DNA from: Bacteroidia bacterium
Lineage (GTDB): Bacteria; Bacteroidota; Ignavibacteria; SZUA-365
NCBI GenBank assembly: GCA_027493955.1
Contig: JAOSJT010000001.1
Span: forward strand, 4,636,552-4,700,551
DNA: 64,000 bases
Direction of reading: 5' to 3'
A model generated the notes under the pieces. The model was not told where the DNA came from. It saw nothing but the letters and a program-made list of their open reading frames with translations, and made no database searches. Position 1 is the first letter of the stretch. Every line of letters starts with the position of its first letter. This document shows, piece by piece, positions 9,901-16,022 of the stretch. A program made the translations under genes and the position numbers.

Positions 9901-10248
9901 TTGCAGGCGAGGGATATCGGCATAGGCGGTTTCACACTCGACGGCTACTGTCTCGACGAAGGACGCAGACTCGTTCGCGAGCGGGCGGGTTTCTGGCTGG
10001 GGCAGAGCGCACCGAATCCCGCTTCGAGTTCGGTGCTGCTGCCGTTTAATCTCGACACCGAAGCACAGACCACACTGAAGCTCTACGACGCCAACGGCAG
10101 GGAAGCGGGCGTCGTTGTTGAAGGAATACTCCCGGCCGGTCGCCACGAATACCGCTTCGATGTGCGCGCGTTGCCCGCGGGTTACTACCGCTGCGTCCTC
10201 ACCTCCGGTGCGCATATGCTCAGCCGCGGCCTCTCCATTGTGAAATAG
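3949..10248 (+). CDS. Giant secreted protein: propeller, choice-of-anchor D repeats, cohesin-like domain, T9SS sorting domain
   Basis: About 2099 residues from TTG at 3949; the frame extends back to an ATG at 3796. I prefer 3949 because it gives a clean signal peptide (IRTLLIPFVAVMSMVYIASAQ) and a good promoter sits at 3877-3905. The initiator is nevertheless uncertain, with ATG 3985 also possible. The first ~380 residues are Ycf48/sortilin-like propeller sequence with several TDGG.SW turns. Then come many ~110-residue beta-sandwich repeats of the choice-of-anchor D (ASPM-SPD-2-Hydin) type. Many end in a PC-x-D-T-like motif (e.g. GPCLDT, QPCPDT, APCADT, RPCPDT). Near nt 9550-9960 a cohesin-like domain begins at GAPGDTVAIALVM. 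The last ~75 residues (QSAPNPASSSVLLPF... LYDANGRE... LPAGYYRCVL) are a type A T9SS sorting signal. Probably surface-exposed; function unknown. Confidence 0.85.
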   Translation: MIRTLLIPFVAVMSMVYIASAQNTGTTGSGTTSGGPGTTPRIQNVGKWVEQETEVPVRGLMGIAMADTGNGYAVGDVDVIFGRTGVLRKRAGDPLWRPIPPSAFSPPLNIALTSWAQDVYAIPNSGVAFISWRDDYRSLIYKTVNYGQSWFNVSPLNPILYGTRFAISFRDNREGMIVGEGPGRAHRTLDGGIVWTNHSIASNEPFTDVKFSGTYWNVIGGENTYFRYNVISDKWFDFSFKNAQEFFPTHLKFTFIDDDHAYASGYNNKSSNHILGTTDGGRSWHPIPQQPPFGTNAEGHKGIYFFDRAKGWAASNHNEFAYTADGGYSWTMYPPQLLGGKTYRPVNKMIFLNEAVGWAVGGVQRTSGYLSVSDGWIFKWEGTMYPDISTTAADVFFDTLSCGDFVDLEIPIINSGSGTLTIPPAGATLSHPEFSVVQPTLPLIIPPGMSKSITIRWQPVPGYFGPTPAGAELQLRSNDDPHSPWRIKLNGLRRVSHLVHPFALTFPRSCTGDLSVAVLKTSTNGNFPSVIRDLQVYSDRGELVLVNHAIGDTLRSPDSLVFHYRSTKSGAFSGGITIESGFATCPEKTNLSFSGQAVSSELKPQPSVLVIGDVCVGASVTQHVGLENVGTEKAHIVSVERVSGSTDITLSADSGLTAIVGGQIVAPVRFTPSQPDTAIISTVFRVISGPCLDTAEVIVRARGVSTVVRMQPDSLLRIGVVPLGKPASTSFLLENLAAMDAEVTSITVVPPVPGLSLSLPSFPLEIASLGKLSVPVTWTPTSSDSLLARIRIITAQPCPDTLTLLLELVSDEMPLIVVQDALIFPTQTCDDAVLDSLRVGNEGHQPLRIDRLDLAGSNPADFRVVGPPLPLIIPPGGHAYIYLSYKADRNTVASALLRIGHNDISKGRESVVQLNARRKVQTLTVEGDTLSPVTGCVGTVPVRRLVLKNLNSDALQLLRIEQLAGSPAATLSHPPVPRSIEPYDSVIVEIRAAAANKDLYDVVLRITTDPCFEQRTLTLKAGVWTPRLRIDPDPVAFGIRSQLDASALPVTFHNDDTVAMLISAVQLNVPNASMSLRHSVSYPFLLAADSSFQVSVELNSVKDTGRVLASLCAILSAPCADTVCAAVTAEFRPGSLLLSPSPLQCVLAHCDTVRCDTIIVHNPLTVPQRVKASVSPVDVFSIPVGMEEFTLLPGASVALSVCARLEGVDLASGLLALDASEGYATVPLNAVRDAGTLALSDTLDGGNIPYCETTRVVELSVANPGLLSISISAAAVSAGTWTLLTPLPVTVLPGASRELRLRFTPVRRGEADAATLRLTVRSRTCVREQVVQLRGRHGSAYLETVPTSLVFANVNLGTQQTRQLQLLNLNMGGLRLRDIRSNNDRFTVSMSLPRNVDSAGSVSLPVTFAPIALGNAFATLCLIFDRPCPDTLCVHLEGTSVEGVLRFDPLSMGFDTLLQCQSDTTIARMSNTGTVPITLRSSNIAGPGAGAYSVLNPISSDEILQPGLAREFRIRFAPASEADGTVEATLFIASDAPLQPVTELRLSGERRTQMTSGSVSLDLGQVIQGAAITRTVTVGNTGSATVRIGGAAGPAGWSLSTAVPYLIPAGQNGAVDLRIVPQQGGSMRDTIRLLLGPCGGVYEVIVTGNAVQRFIVTDLHLGTLPFCRSAEGLVTLRNNSGAPARIDSLRITGSHASRFSILSAPALPLWLAPASEQQLTLRCTPLADDRGGIFATLEVHAEVEGAGVQFASTVQAEILSSTLDAPNVVDAGAAPLGDATLPQALVLRNNTAWPHRFDGIAHATARLRIDGALAVTAQPGDSIVLQLRAYPDMPGVLYDTLILRYIEPCAALDTIIVRSEGTGDVLPLRFSIGTYSGAPGDTVAIALVMDRDISGFPVGDWTAGIGFNPSMLYPLDLVTTGTISSTMTTSFDWQRGEGVVSMHATGAPSASAGNILIIVRCLVLIGNDIQTPLEPRSVDFAHPVLQARDIGIGGFTLDGYCLDEGRRLVRERAGFWLGQSAPNPASSSVLLPFNLDTEAQTTLKLYDANGREAGVVVEGILPAGRHEYRFDVRALPAGYYRCVLTSGAHMLSRGLSIVK

Positions 10249-10254
10249 GTCTTT

Positions 10255-10422
10255 TACCGCAGAGAACGCACAAAGAGCAGAGAAGCAGGGCAGGGGATGG
10301 ATATACCGTAATTTCCGCAATCCGCTAGCCGTAATTCACATCGAACGTTCACGTTATCAGATTTGACCGTAGAGAACGCAGAGAAGAATGAAAGAGGATG
10401 GATCTATCGGAATTCACGCGAT
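10255..10422 (+). repeat. Imperfect direct duplication upstream of yefM
   Basis: Two related stretches, about 10255-10320 and 10362-10421, share a CCG(C/T)AGAGAACGCA start, an AGAGAAG core, a GGATGGAT(A/C)TA segment and an AATT(T/C)(C/A)CGC(A/G)AT-like end. They lie between the giant gene and the toxin-antitoxin operon and are diverged. No coding capacity is evident. Confidence 0.4.
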
Positions 10423-10450
10423 CGTAAATCGTACGTCGTAAATCGTCAGT
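10423..10450 (+). repeat. Four-copy heptamer array abutting the yefM promoter
   Basis: Four in-phase 7-mers (CGTAAAT, CGTACGT, CGTAAAT, CGTCAGT) end on the first base of the TTGATT promoter box. CGTAAAT is the complement of the ATTTACG word found in the long array before tRNA-Cys. Confidence 0.55.
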
Positions 10451-10478
10451 TGATTACCGTCGGTCGATGCCGTACATT
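10450..10478 (+). promoter_or_regulatory. Candidate yefM-yoeB promoter
   Basis: TTGATT at 10450-10455 and TACATT at 10473-10478 are separated by 17 bases. The -10 box overlaps the first GTACA box of the operator, as expected for an autorepressed toxin-antitoxin operon. Confidence 0.5.
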
Positions 10479-10495
10479 ATGCTGTACATGTACAG
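10471..10495 (+). promoter_or_regulatory. YefM-type operator (TGTACA boxes)
   Basis: CGTACA at 10471-10476 and TGTACA at 10483-10488 are 12 bp apart centre to centre. A further TGTACA at 10489-10494 creates the perfect 14-bp palindrome CTGTACATGTACAG (10482-10495). In E. coli the YefM-YoeB complex binds palindromes with TGTACA cores about 12 bp apart next to its promoter, so this is very likely the autoregulatory site. The third box at 6 bp spacing is an addition. Confidence 0.7.
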
Positions 10496-10504
10496 GATAT
10501 CGTC

Positions 10505-10756
10505 ATGAAAGCCATATCATATACCGCCGCAAGGCAAAACCTCGCGAAAGTGATGGAGGGCGTGTGCGGCGACAAGCAGCCGGTCATCGTTACGCGGACG
10601 AACAATCCGAGTGTGGTTGTTCTTTCGCTTGAGGAATACGAAGCGCTCGAGGAAACCGCGCATCTGCTTCGTTCGCCGAAAAACGCGCGGCGATTGCTAG
10701 AAGCAATGCTCGAACTCGAAGAGGGCCGTGGTGTGTCGCGGGAGCTGTCGGAGTGA
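10505..10756 (+). CDS. yefM: Antitoxin of the Phd/YefM family
   Basis: 83 residues. The N-terminal half has the Phd/YefM DNA-binding fold signature: ISYTAARQNLAKVMEGV, then PVIVTRTNNPSVVVLSLEEYEALEET. The C-terminal ~30 residues (RRLLEAMLELEEGRG) form the acidic helix that normally wraps the toxin active site. The protein is predicted to neutralise the downstream YoeB and, with it, repress its own promoter through the TGTACA boxes just upstream. The stop overlaps the toxin's GTG start (GTGA at 10753-10756), so antitoxin is made first and coupled to toxin. Family length is typical. Confidence 0.92.
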   Translation: MKAISYTAARQNLAKVMEGVCGDKQPVIVTRTNNPSVVVLSLEEYEALEETAHLLRSPKNARRLLEAMLELEEGRGVSRELSE

Positions 10757-11007
10757 AGCGTATCTTTGCCGAGCAGGCCTGGGAGGATTACCTGCATTGG
10801 CAGAAACATGACGACGCCATCCTCCGCCGTATCAATGATCTCATTCGCGATATACAGCGGACGCCGTTCACAGGCCTGGGCAAACCCGAGCGACTCCGGC
10901 ATGCCCTGAGCGGATACTGGTCCCGCCGCATCACCGAAGAACACCGCATCGTGTATACCGTGCGCGAGGATACCGTGCTGATCGCACAGTTGCGGTATCA
11001 TTATTGA
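10753..11007 (+). CDS. yoeB: Toxin YoeB (Txe family), ribosome-dependent mRNA interferase
   Basis: 84 residues from a GTG start overlapping the antitoxin stop. It is a close family match end to end: F.EQAWEDYLHWQKHD, RRINDLIRDI.RTPF.GLGKPERLRH, LSGYWSRRITEEHRIVYTV and a C-terminal RYHY. The conserved catalytic elements of YoeB are present, namely the E of the KPE segment, the R of the SRRI segment, the terminal H and the C-terminal Y. YoeB cleaves mRNA in the ribosomal A site. All key residues are intact, so the module is probably functional. This suggests a stabilisation or stress role in an otherwise non-mobile neighbourhood. Confidence 0.93.
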   Translation: MKRIFAEQAWEDYLHWQKHDDAILRRINDLIRDIQRTPFTGLGKPERLRHALSGYWSRRITEEHRIVYTVREDTVLIAQLRYHY

Positions 11008-11141
11008 GGGCGCGGTCACGGGGAAGCGTGGGACACAAAATGGGTAAGCCGGACACCGCTCGGGCCGGAAACAAGTTCCTGACTGTGCGTGTCAAAGCGT
11101 GTAGCGACGTTGCATGTTAGCGACGTTGCAATCATCGTCTG

Positions 11142-11170
11142 TTGCGTCTGATAAGCTGATTCCGTACCTT
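11142..11170 (+). promoter_or_regulatory. Candidate promoter of first Ycf48-like gene
   Basis: TTGCGT at 11142-11147, a 17-base spacer and TACCTT at 11165-11170. The same arrangement (TTGGCC, 17 bases, TATCTT) precedes the paralogue at 13573-13601. The flanking ~35 bases up to the Shine-Dalgarno site are nearly identical in both. Confidence 0.5.
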
Positions 11171-11209
11171 CCCTTTAAGATATTTATACCGCTTTGGAGG
11201 TATTTACGC

Positions 11210-13558
11210 ATGTGGCATCCGATACAGCGCTGCTCCGCGGTTCATTCCCCTGAACTTCCCCACCGAGCAAAGCCAGATTCTGAGCGCAGCATGAGATATT
11301 TCATCCTGGTGTTGCTGTGCCTGTTGTGCCAACCGCTTGACGCCCAGCAATGGGAGCGCTTGCTGCTGAATGGCGGGCAACTCGATGGCTTTGCTCAAAA
11401 TCCATATAACGAAAAGGAGATACTGGCGTATGCAAGATGGTATCATATGTATCTCTCACACGATGGCGGCTTGACTTGGAAAGCCATAAAACATGAGAAT
11501 CTGCCTTTCGACATTGATTTTAATGATATCACTTTCGATCGGCTGTCTAGGATCTACGTAATCACGAAGAATGGAGTCTGGCGATCGGCCGATCAGGGGA
11601 GGAGTTGGAGCCTCCTCGATGCTCCAAATGGAAACAGATATTTTCCCAGTAGTCGGGTGAGAATCAGTATGGATGGCACGATCGTGATCTCGAATACGAT
11701 CAATTACTCACTCCTCGTTTCCAGAGACGACGGCACCTCATGGCAGGATATTCGTCCTCCAGGTAAATCGTATGTATACACATTGTATCTCCATAGCACC
11801 AATCCTGAGATTATTTTACTTCAAAAGCTGAATTCCACGGTTCGGTCACTTGACGGGGGTAAAACCTGGTCCGAATTTGACGTTCCGGCGGCAAGTCGGT
11901 CATCATATATATCCTCCATTAGAGACGACAAACTGTTGTTTCGCATCTTCACTGGAAGAGAGAACGTGCTTCTCTACGAGAGTACGGACACAGCGCGGAC
12001 ATGGCACGCTGTTACCATCGATACGGTCAAGGTTCACGGCTACGATTGCGAGAGATTCGGCATCGAAGGGAAAATTTTCTGCTTCCGGGATTCAATTATC
12101 TTCATGCAGCCGTGTTACGTCCCTCTGCGATCCACGGATACCGGGAAGACGTTTATTCAGCTTTCGGAAATACAGTTTATCGATATCGTGCAAGTGGGAG
12201 AGGAACTCGTCGCTCTGCATCCGATGCACGGTGTTCAGCGGTCGTTGGATTATGGCGACACGTGGATGCCTGTGCCCGGTCAACCGGATCTGTTGCGTTT
12301 CGGCGATATCGAATATGCTCATGCCAGAGGCGATACGATGTTCGCGCTGGTGTCGGACAGGTTGGGTGAAAGCGACAGAACGAGCTATGTTTTGGAAAGC
12401 GACGACGGCGGATATACATGGTACACATTGTTCGAAACGGAATCCGCGTACGATTTGCAGGTCGATGCCGGCAGTCCCGCGCGATACTACCTGCATGCGC
12501 AGACGACGGACGGTACGTACGCCCTGATTTCGGGCGTGGCTGGCCAGACAGCGCCGGATACACTGCTCCTGACGAGATCGGTACCTCGACCAACGGACCT
12601 TTTTCCTCCCAGAACCTTCCGTTGCATCCCCTCTGAGCGCTTTCCAGGTTGGATCTATGCATCGAAGCATACGTCGTCCTTCGGGTGGTCGTCCGATCGC
12701 GGCGTCACCTGGCAGTGGCGGTCGTTGCCGATCAGCATCTCCGGCGTCGCTCCCTGGCCGTCGCAAATCGATCCGCAGCGCATCCTGATTGCGGCCAAGG
12801 AAGCGGACCCGCTCACCGTCGGGTACGCGGGACTCTATCTCACGGAGGATGGCGGCGCAACATTCCAATACGTGAACGCCGATGAAGCGTTGGGTGCGTA
12901 TTGCCACCGGCAGTTGTTCGTCACAGAGACGGACCGCATCTTTCATCGCTATCCTCCCGATACCAGCTCAACGGATTACGGACGCAGTTGGTCGGCGTTC
13001 AGGGATGGATTTCTTGATCCGCCAACGACGATGCAGAAATTCCAGACGCATGGCAACGTCCTGGCGGAAACCGATGTGGGTATGTATATCGTCGACGGCG
13101 AGCGCTGGCGCCTTCTTCGCGATCCGAGTGGCGCATCCGTTTGGAACAGGGAGATGCATGAGATGACAACATCAAAAAAGATATATGTGGATCTCGATGG
13201 ACGGCATCTGTACGTGCTCATCCCCGTCCATGGCCTCTACCGCTGCGAGATTGATCAAACGACGGGAATAGGAAGTGATGAGCATCCCGTCACACGCGAC
13301 TTCGTTCTCGGCGTATATCCCAATCCGGCGAGGGACAATGTTAGCTTCCGATGGCGGGATGCTTCATCAGTCCCGGGCGTATTGCACGTGTACGATCTTC
13401 TTGGCAGGATGGTATGGCAATACCAACCGATGACGGGACTCAACATGGCAACGTGGAATCTGAAGGACCTCGGGCATACGCGTGTACCACCGGGTGTGTA
13501 TCTCGTACGAACGAAATCGAACAAGTCCACGTCGTCGCGAATGTTTATTGTGCGCTAA
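11210..13558 (+). CDS. Secreted Ycf48/sortilin-like propeller protein with T9SS sorting domain (paralogue 1)
   Basis: 782 residues from ATG 11210, chosen because GGAGG lies 9 bases upstream and because the stretch up to the next ATG (11291) evolves like coding sequence when compared with the neighbour gene. A ~27-residue N-terminal extension precedes the hydrophobic signal MRYFILVLLCLLCQPLDAQ. The body is built from propeller blades with SxDGG.TW, S.DQGRSW, S.DYGDTW and SDRGVTW turns, the BNR/Ycf48/sortilin signature. The last ~80 residues (LGVYPNPARDNVSFRW, VYDLLGR, PPGVYLVR.K) are a type A T9SS sorting domain. It probably sits on the cell surface or is secreted; the ligand is unknown. Confidence 0.85.
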   Translation: MWHPIQRCSAVHSPELPHRAKPDSERSMRYFILVLLCLLCQPLDAQQWERLLLNGGQLDGFAQNPYNEKEILAYARWYHMYLSHDGGLTWKAIKHENLPFDIDFNDITFDRLSRIYVITKNGVWRSADQGRSWSLLDAPNGNRYFPSSRVRISMDGTIVISNTINYSLLVSRDDGTSWQDIRPPGKSYVYTLYLHSTNPEIILLQKLNSTVRSLDGGKTWSEFDVPAASRSSYISSIRDDKLLFRIFTGRENVLLYESTDTARTWHAVTIDTVKVHGYDCERFGIEGKIFCFRDSIIFMQPCYVPLRSTDTGKTFIQLSEIQFIDIVQVGEELVALHPMHGVQRSLDYGDTWMPVPGQPDLLRFGDIEYAHARGDTMFALVSDRLGESDRTSYVLESDDGGYTWYTLFETESAYDLQVDAGSPARYYLHAQTTDGTYALISGVAGQTAPDTLLLTRSVPRPTDLFPPRTFRCIPSERFPGWIYASKHTSSFGWSSDRGVTWQWRSLPISISGVAPWPSQIDPQRILIAAKEADPLTVGYAGLYLTEDGGATFQYVNADEALGAYCHRQLFVTETDRIFHRYPPDTSSTDYGRSWSAFRDGFLDPPTTMQKFQTHGNVLAETDVGMYIVDGERWRLLRDPSGASVWNREMHEMTTSKKIYVDLDGRHLYVLIPVHGLYRCEIDQTTGIGSDEHPVTRDFVLGVYPNPARDNVSFRWRDASSVPGVLHVYDLLGRMVWQYQPMTGLNMATWNLKDLGHTRVPPGVYLVRTKSNKSTSSRMFIVR

Positions 13559-13572
13559 GCACGCAACGTCTC

Positions 13573-13601
13573 TTGGCCTTGTCAAGACAATTCCGTATCT
13601 T
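13573..13601 (+). promoter_or_regulatory. Candidate promoter of second Ycf48-like gene
   Basis: TTGGCC at 13573-13578, 17 bases, TATCTT at 13596-13601. It is equivalent in position to the promoter of the paralogue at 11142-11170. Confidence 0.5.
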
Positions 13602-13640
13602 TTCTTTAAGATATTTATACCGGCTTGGAGGTATTTACGC

Positions 13641-15992
13641 ATGTGGCATCCGATACAGCGCTGCTCCGCGGTTCATTCGCCCGAACTCCCTCTCCGAGCA
13701 AAGCCAGACTGTGAACGTACCATGAGATATTTCATCCTGGTGTTGCTTTGCCTGTTGTGCCAACCCCTTGCCGCGCAGCAATGGGAGCGCTTGCCGTTGA
13801 ATGGGGGGCAATTCGATAAATTGGTCCAGAATCCTTACAACGAAAAGGACATCATCGGGTATAACCGACAAGGGAATTTCTTCCGATCAAAGGACGGAGG
13901 AAATAGCTGGACTCGCATGCGGAACGAGACCTTCCGCTTCGATCAAAGCTTTGTGAATTTTACGTTTGATCCGCAAGGGCGCATATACGCGACCTCGTTG
14001 AATGGATTATGGCGATCAGATGCTGACGGTGTCGTATGGGACTCTCTGCCCGTGCCGGGGAGCGACCACTATTTCGGAGTGAGCCAAACGAAGGTGACGG
14101 AGGATGGATCGATCTTCACCTGGGACAGCGACACCGAGTCCTTGTACACGTCAACGGATGATGGCAACACATGGCGGGAAGTAGGACCCAAGGATGACGA
14201 TTTCCACTATGATTTCTACGTTGATGCTAACGACAGTAAACTTATTTTGGTTTTGAAAGAGGATTCCATCGTCGTGACAAACAATGGTGGAACAGAGTGG
14301 ATCCCCTATCCCATCCCGGGATCGGTGCGTTCTTCTATTCATTCGATCAGACAGGGCGGCGTACTGGTATTTCGTTTGTCGACTGGTATCGATAGTCTGG
14401 AGGTATTCGAATCATGCGATACCGGTAAAACTTGGCAACAGTGGACTCGACAAACGGTACGTATTGTGGGTGGCAGTTGTAGCACGCCGTTCGGTAATGG
14501 AAAGCACTTTCATGTCAGTAATTCAGTGGATATTATCCAGCCCTGCAAATCGTTGTTGCGGTCTACGGATTCGGGAAAAACCTTTCAGCAACTCACAAGC
14601 TTTCTTGTTCTGGATGCCGTTCTTGTGGATACGGTTCTTATCGTAACGATCCCGATCCGTGGGGTTCTTCGATCCACGGATTATGGGGATACCTGGTCCG
14701 AGGTGGCTGCCCCCCCTGTGTTCTTTAATTTCGGAAGCATTGAATTCGCGCATGCCCAAGACGATACAATGTTCGTACTTATTTCGGACGGAGGAAGACT
14801 GCAAAGCAACTACGCCTTACTGGAGAGCAACGATGGCGGAATGACATGGGATAGCCTTTTTACCTCCCGAGCGGTCTATGAACTCTTTGTGGACGCCGGC
14901 AGGCCATCGCGATATTATCTTCATGCTCAACTACCTGATGGACGCTATACATTGATATCGGGGGTAGCGGGTCAACATGTACCGGATACGCTTCTGATCA
15001 CAACATCCATTCCTCGACCTCACCCCGCCGATGTCGGTACGCGCACATTCAGATGTATCCCTTCCGAGCGCTTCCCGGGATGGATCTATGTATCCAAACA
15101 CACCTCGACAATCGGATGGTCTTCGAATTTTGGAGCTACATGGCAATGGTTTGGCATTCCGGCCAGTGTCTCCGCGGTAACGCCATGGCCGTCGCAACTC
15201 GATCCCCTGAGAATTTTAATCGTTGCGATGGAATACGACCCAATGCAAGACGACTACGGAGGTTTTTTCTATACACCCGATGGAGGATTTTCGTTTTCTT
15301 GTATCAGCAGTAACGAGAGCAATAATAATCAAACGTACAATCTGTACACAACGCGGACGGATCGTTATTTCCTCAGCTACACGGGGGATTCCTGCTCCAC
15401 CGACTATGGTTGTTCATGGAAGAGGATGCCATCTGGGTTCAGTGATCACGTTCAGCACATACAAAACTTCCAGTCTCACGGAGAAGTCATACTTGAAACA
15501 GATACGGGGATGTACATTTTTCATAATGACCGTTGGCGATTATTGCGCGATCAGGAGGGGAATTCGATATGGACGACGGAGATGCACAATTTGAGTAGAG
15601 GATGGACCATTCATGTCGATAAAACCGACATGTACATCTATGTTCTGAGACCGATTTTTGGCTTGTATCGCATCAAATATGCTTCGATGACGGATCGGAT
15701 AGAACCAGGTAATATTCATCAACGGAATCCTCGACTGCGAATCTACCCTAATCCTTCGAGCAACGAAATTCGCATACATTATTACGATGTGGGCGAACAA
15801 AATCCGAGTTCGTTGATCGTATTTGATGTTCTTGGTCGAATAGTCTGGAGATCCACTATCGCGCAACGAACCGGTGTTGCATACTGGTCTTTAGCCACGC
15901 CCGACGGCGCCAGAATTCCTCCCGGATTGTATTTCGTGAAATTGCAGAGCGGCGTAGACGCAATAATCGAGAAGGCCCTGGTATTATACTGA
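13641..15992 (+). CDS. Secreted Ycf48/sortilin-like propeller protein with T9SS sorting domain (paralogue 2)
   Basis: 783 residues from ATG 13641, with GGAGG 9 bases upstream exactly as in the preceding gene. It is a tandem paralogue. The leader, the extension and signal (MRYFILVLLCLLCQPLAAQ) and the following ~30 residues are almost identical. The propeller body is clearly homologous but diverged, with S.DGGNSW, STDDGNTW, STDSGKTF, STDYGDTW and PDGGFSF turns. The C-terminus (LRIYPNPSSNEIRIHYY, VFDVLGR, PPGLYFVKLQS) is a T9SS type A sorting domain. The downstream half is visibly more AT-rich than paralogue 1. High identity at the 5' end and low identity further on point to duplication with conversion, or to selection on the 5' end. 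Confidence 0.85.
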   Translation: MWHPIQRCSAVHSPELPLRAKPDCERTMRYFILVLLCLLCQPLAAQQWERLPLNGGQFDKLVQNPYNEKDIIGYNRQGNFFRSKDGGNSWTRMRNETFRFDQSFVNFTFDPQGRIYATSLNGLWRSDADGVVWDSLPVPGSDHYFGVSQTKVTEDGSIFTWDSDTESLYTSTDDGNTWREVGPKDDDFHYDFYVDANDSKLILVLKEDSIVVTNNGGTEWIPYPIPGSVRSSIHSIRQGGVLVFRLSTGIDSLEVFESCDTGKTWQQWTRQTVRIVGGSCSTPFGNGKHFHVSNSVDIIQPCKSLLRSTDSGKTFQQLTSFLVLDAVLVDTVLIVTIPIRGVLRSTDYGDTWSEVAAPPVFFNFGSIEFAHAQDDTMFVLISDGGRLQSNYALLESNDGGMTWDSLFTSRAVYELFVDAGRPSRYYLHAQLPDGRYTLISGVAGQHVPDTLLITTSIPRPHPADVGTRTFRCIPSERFPGWIYVSKHTSTIGWSSNFGATWQWFGIPASVSAVTPWPSQLDPLRILIVAMEYDPMQDDYGGFFYTPDGGFSFSCISSNESNNNQTYNLYTTRTDRYFLSYTGDSCSTDYGCSWKRMPSGFSDHVQHIQNFQSHGEVILETDTGMYIFHNDRWRLLRDQEGNSIWTTEMHNLSRGWTIHVDKTDMYIYVLRPIFGLYRIKYASMTDRIEPGNIHQRNPRLRIYPNPSSNEIRIHYYDVGEQNPSSLIVFDVLGRIVWRSTIAQRTGVAYWSLATPDGARIPPGLYFVKLQSGVDAIIEKALVLY

Positions 15993-16022
15993 AATATAGA
16001 ACTTGTTATCCAGAGGTACACG

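Noticed and set aside
11291-11293. ATG 11291 (and 13722) as the start of the propeller paralogues
   Set aside because: There is no Shine-Dalgarno site, and the upstream stretch shows mostly silent differences between paralogues, which argues that it is translated.
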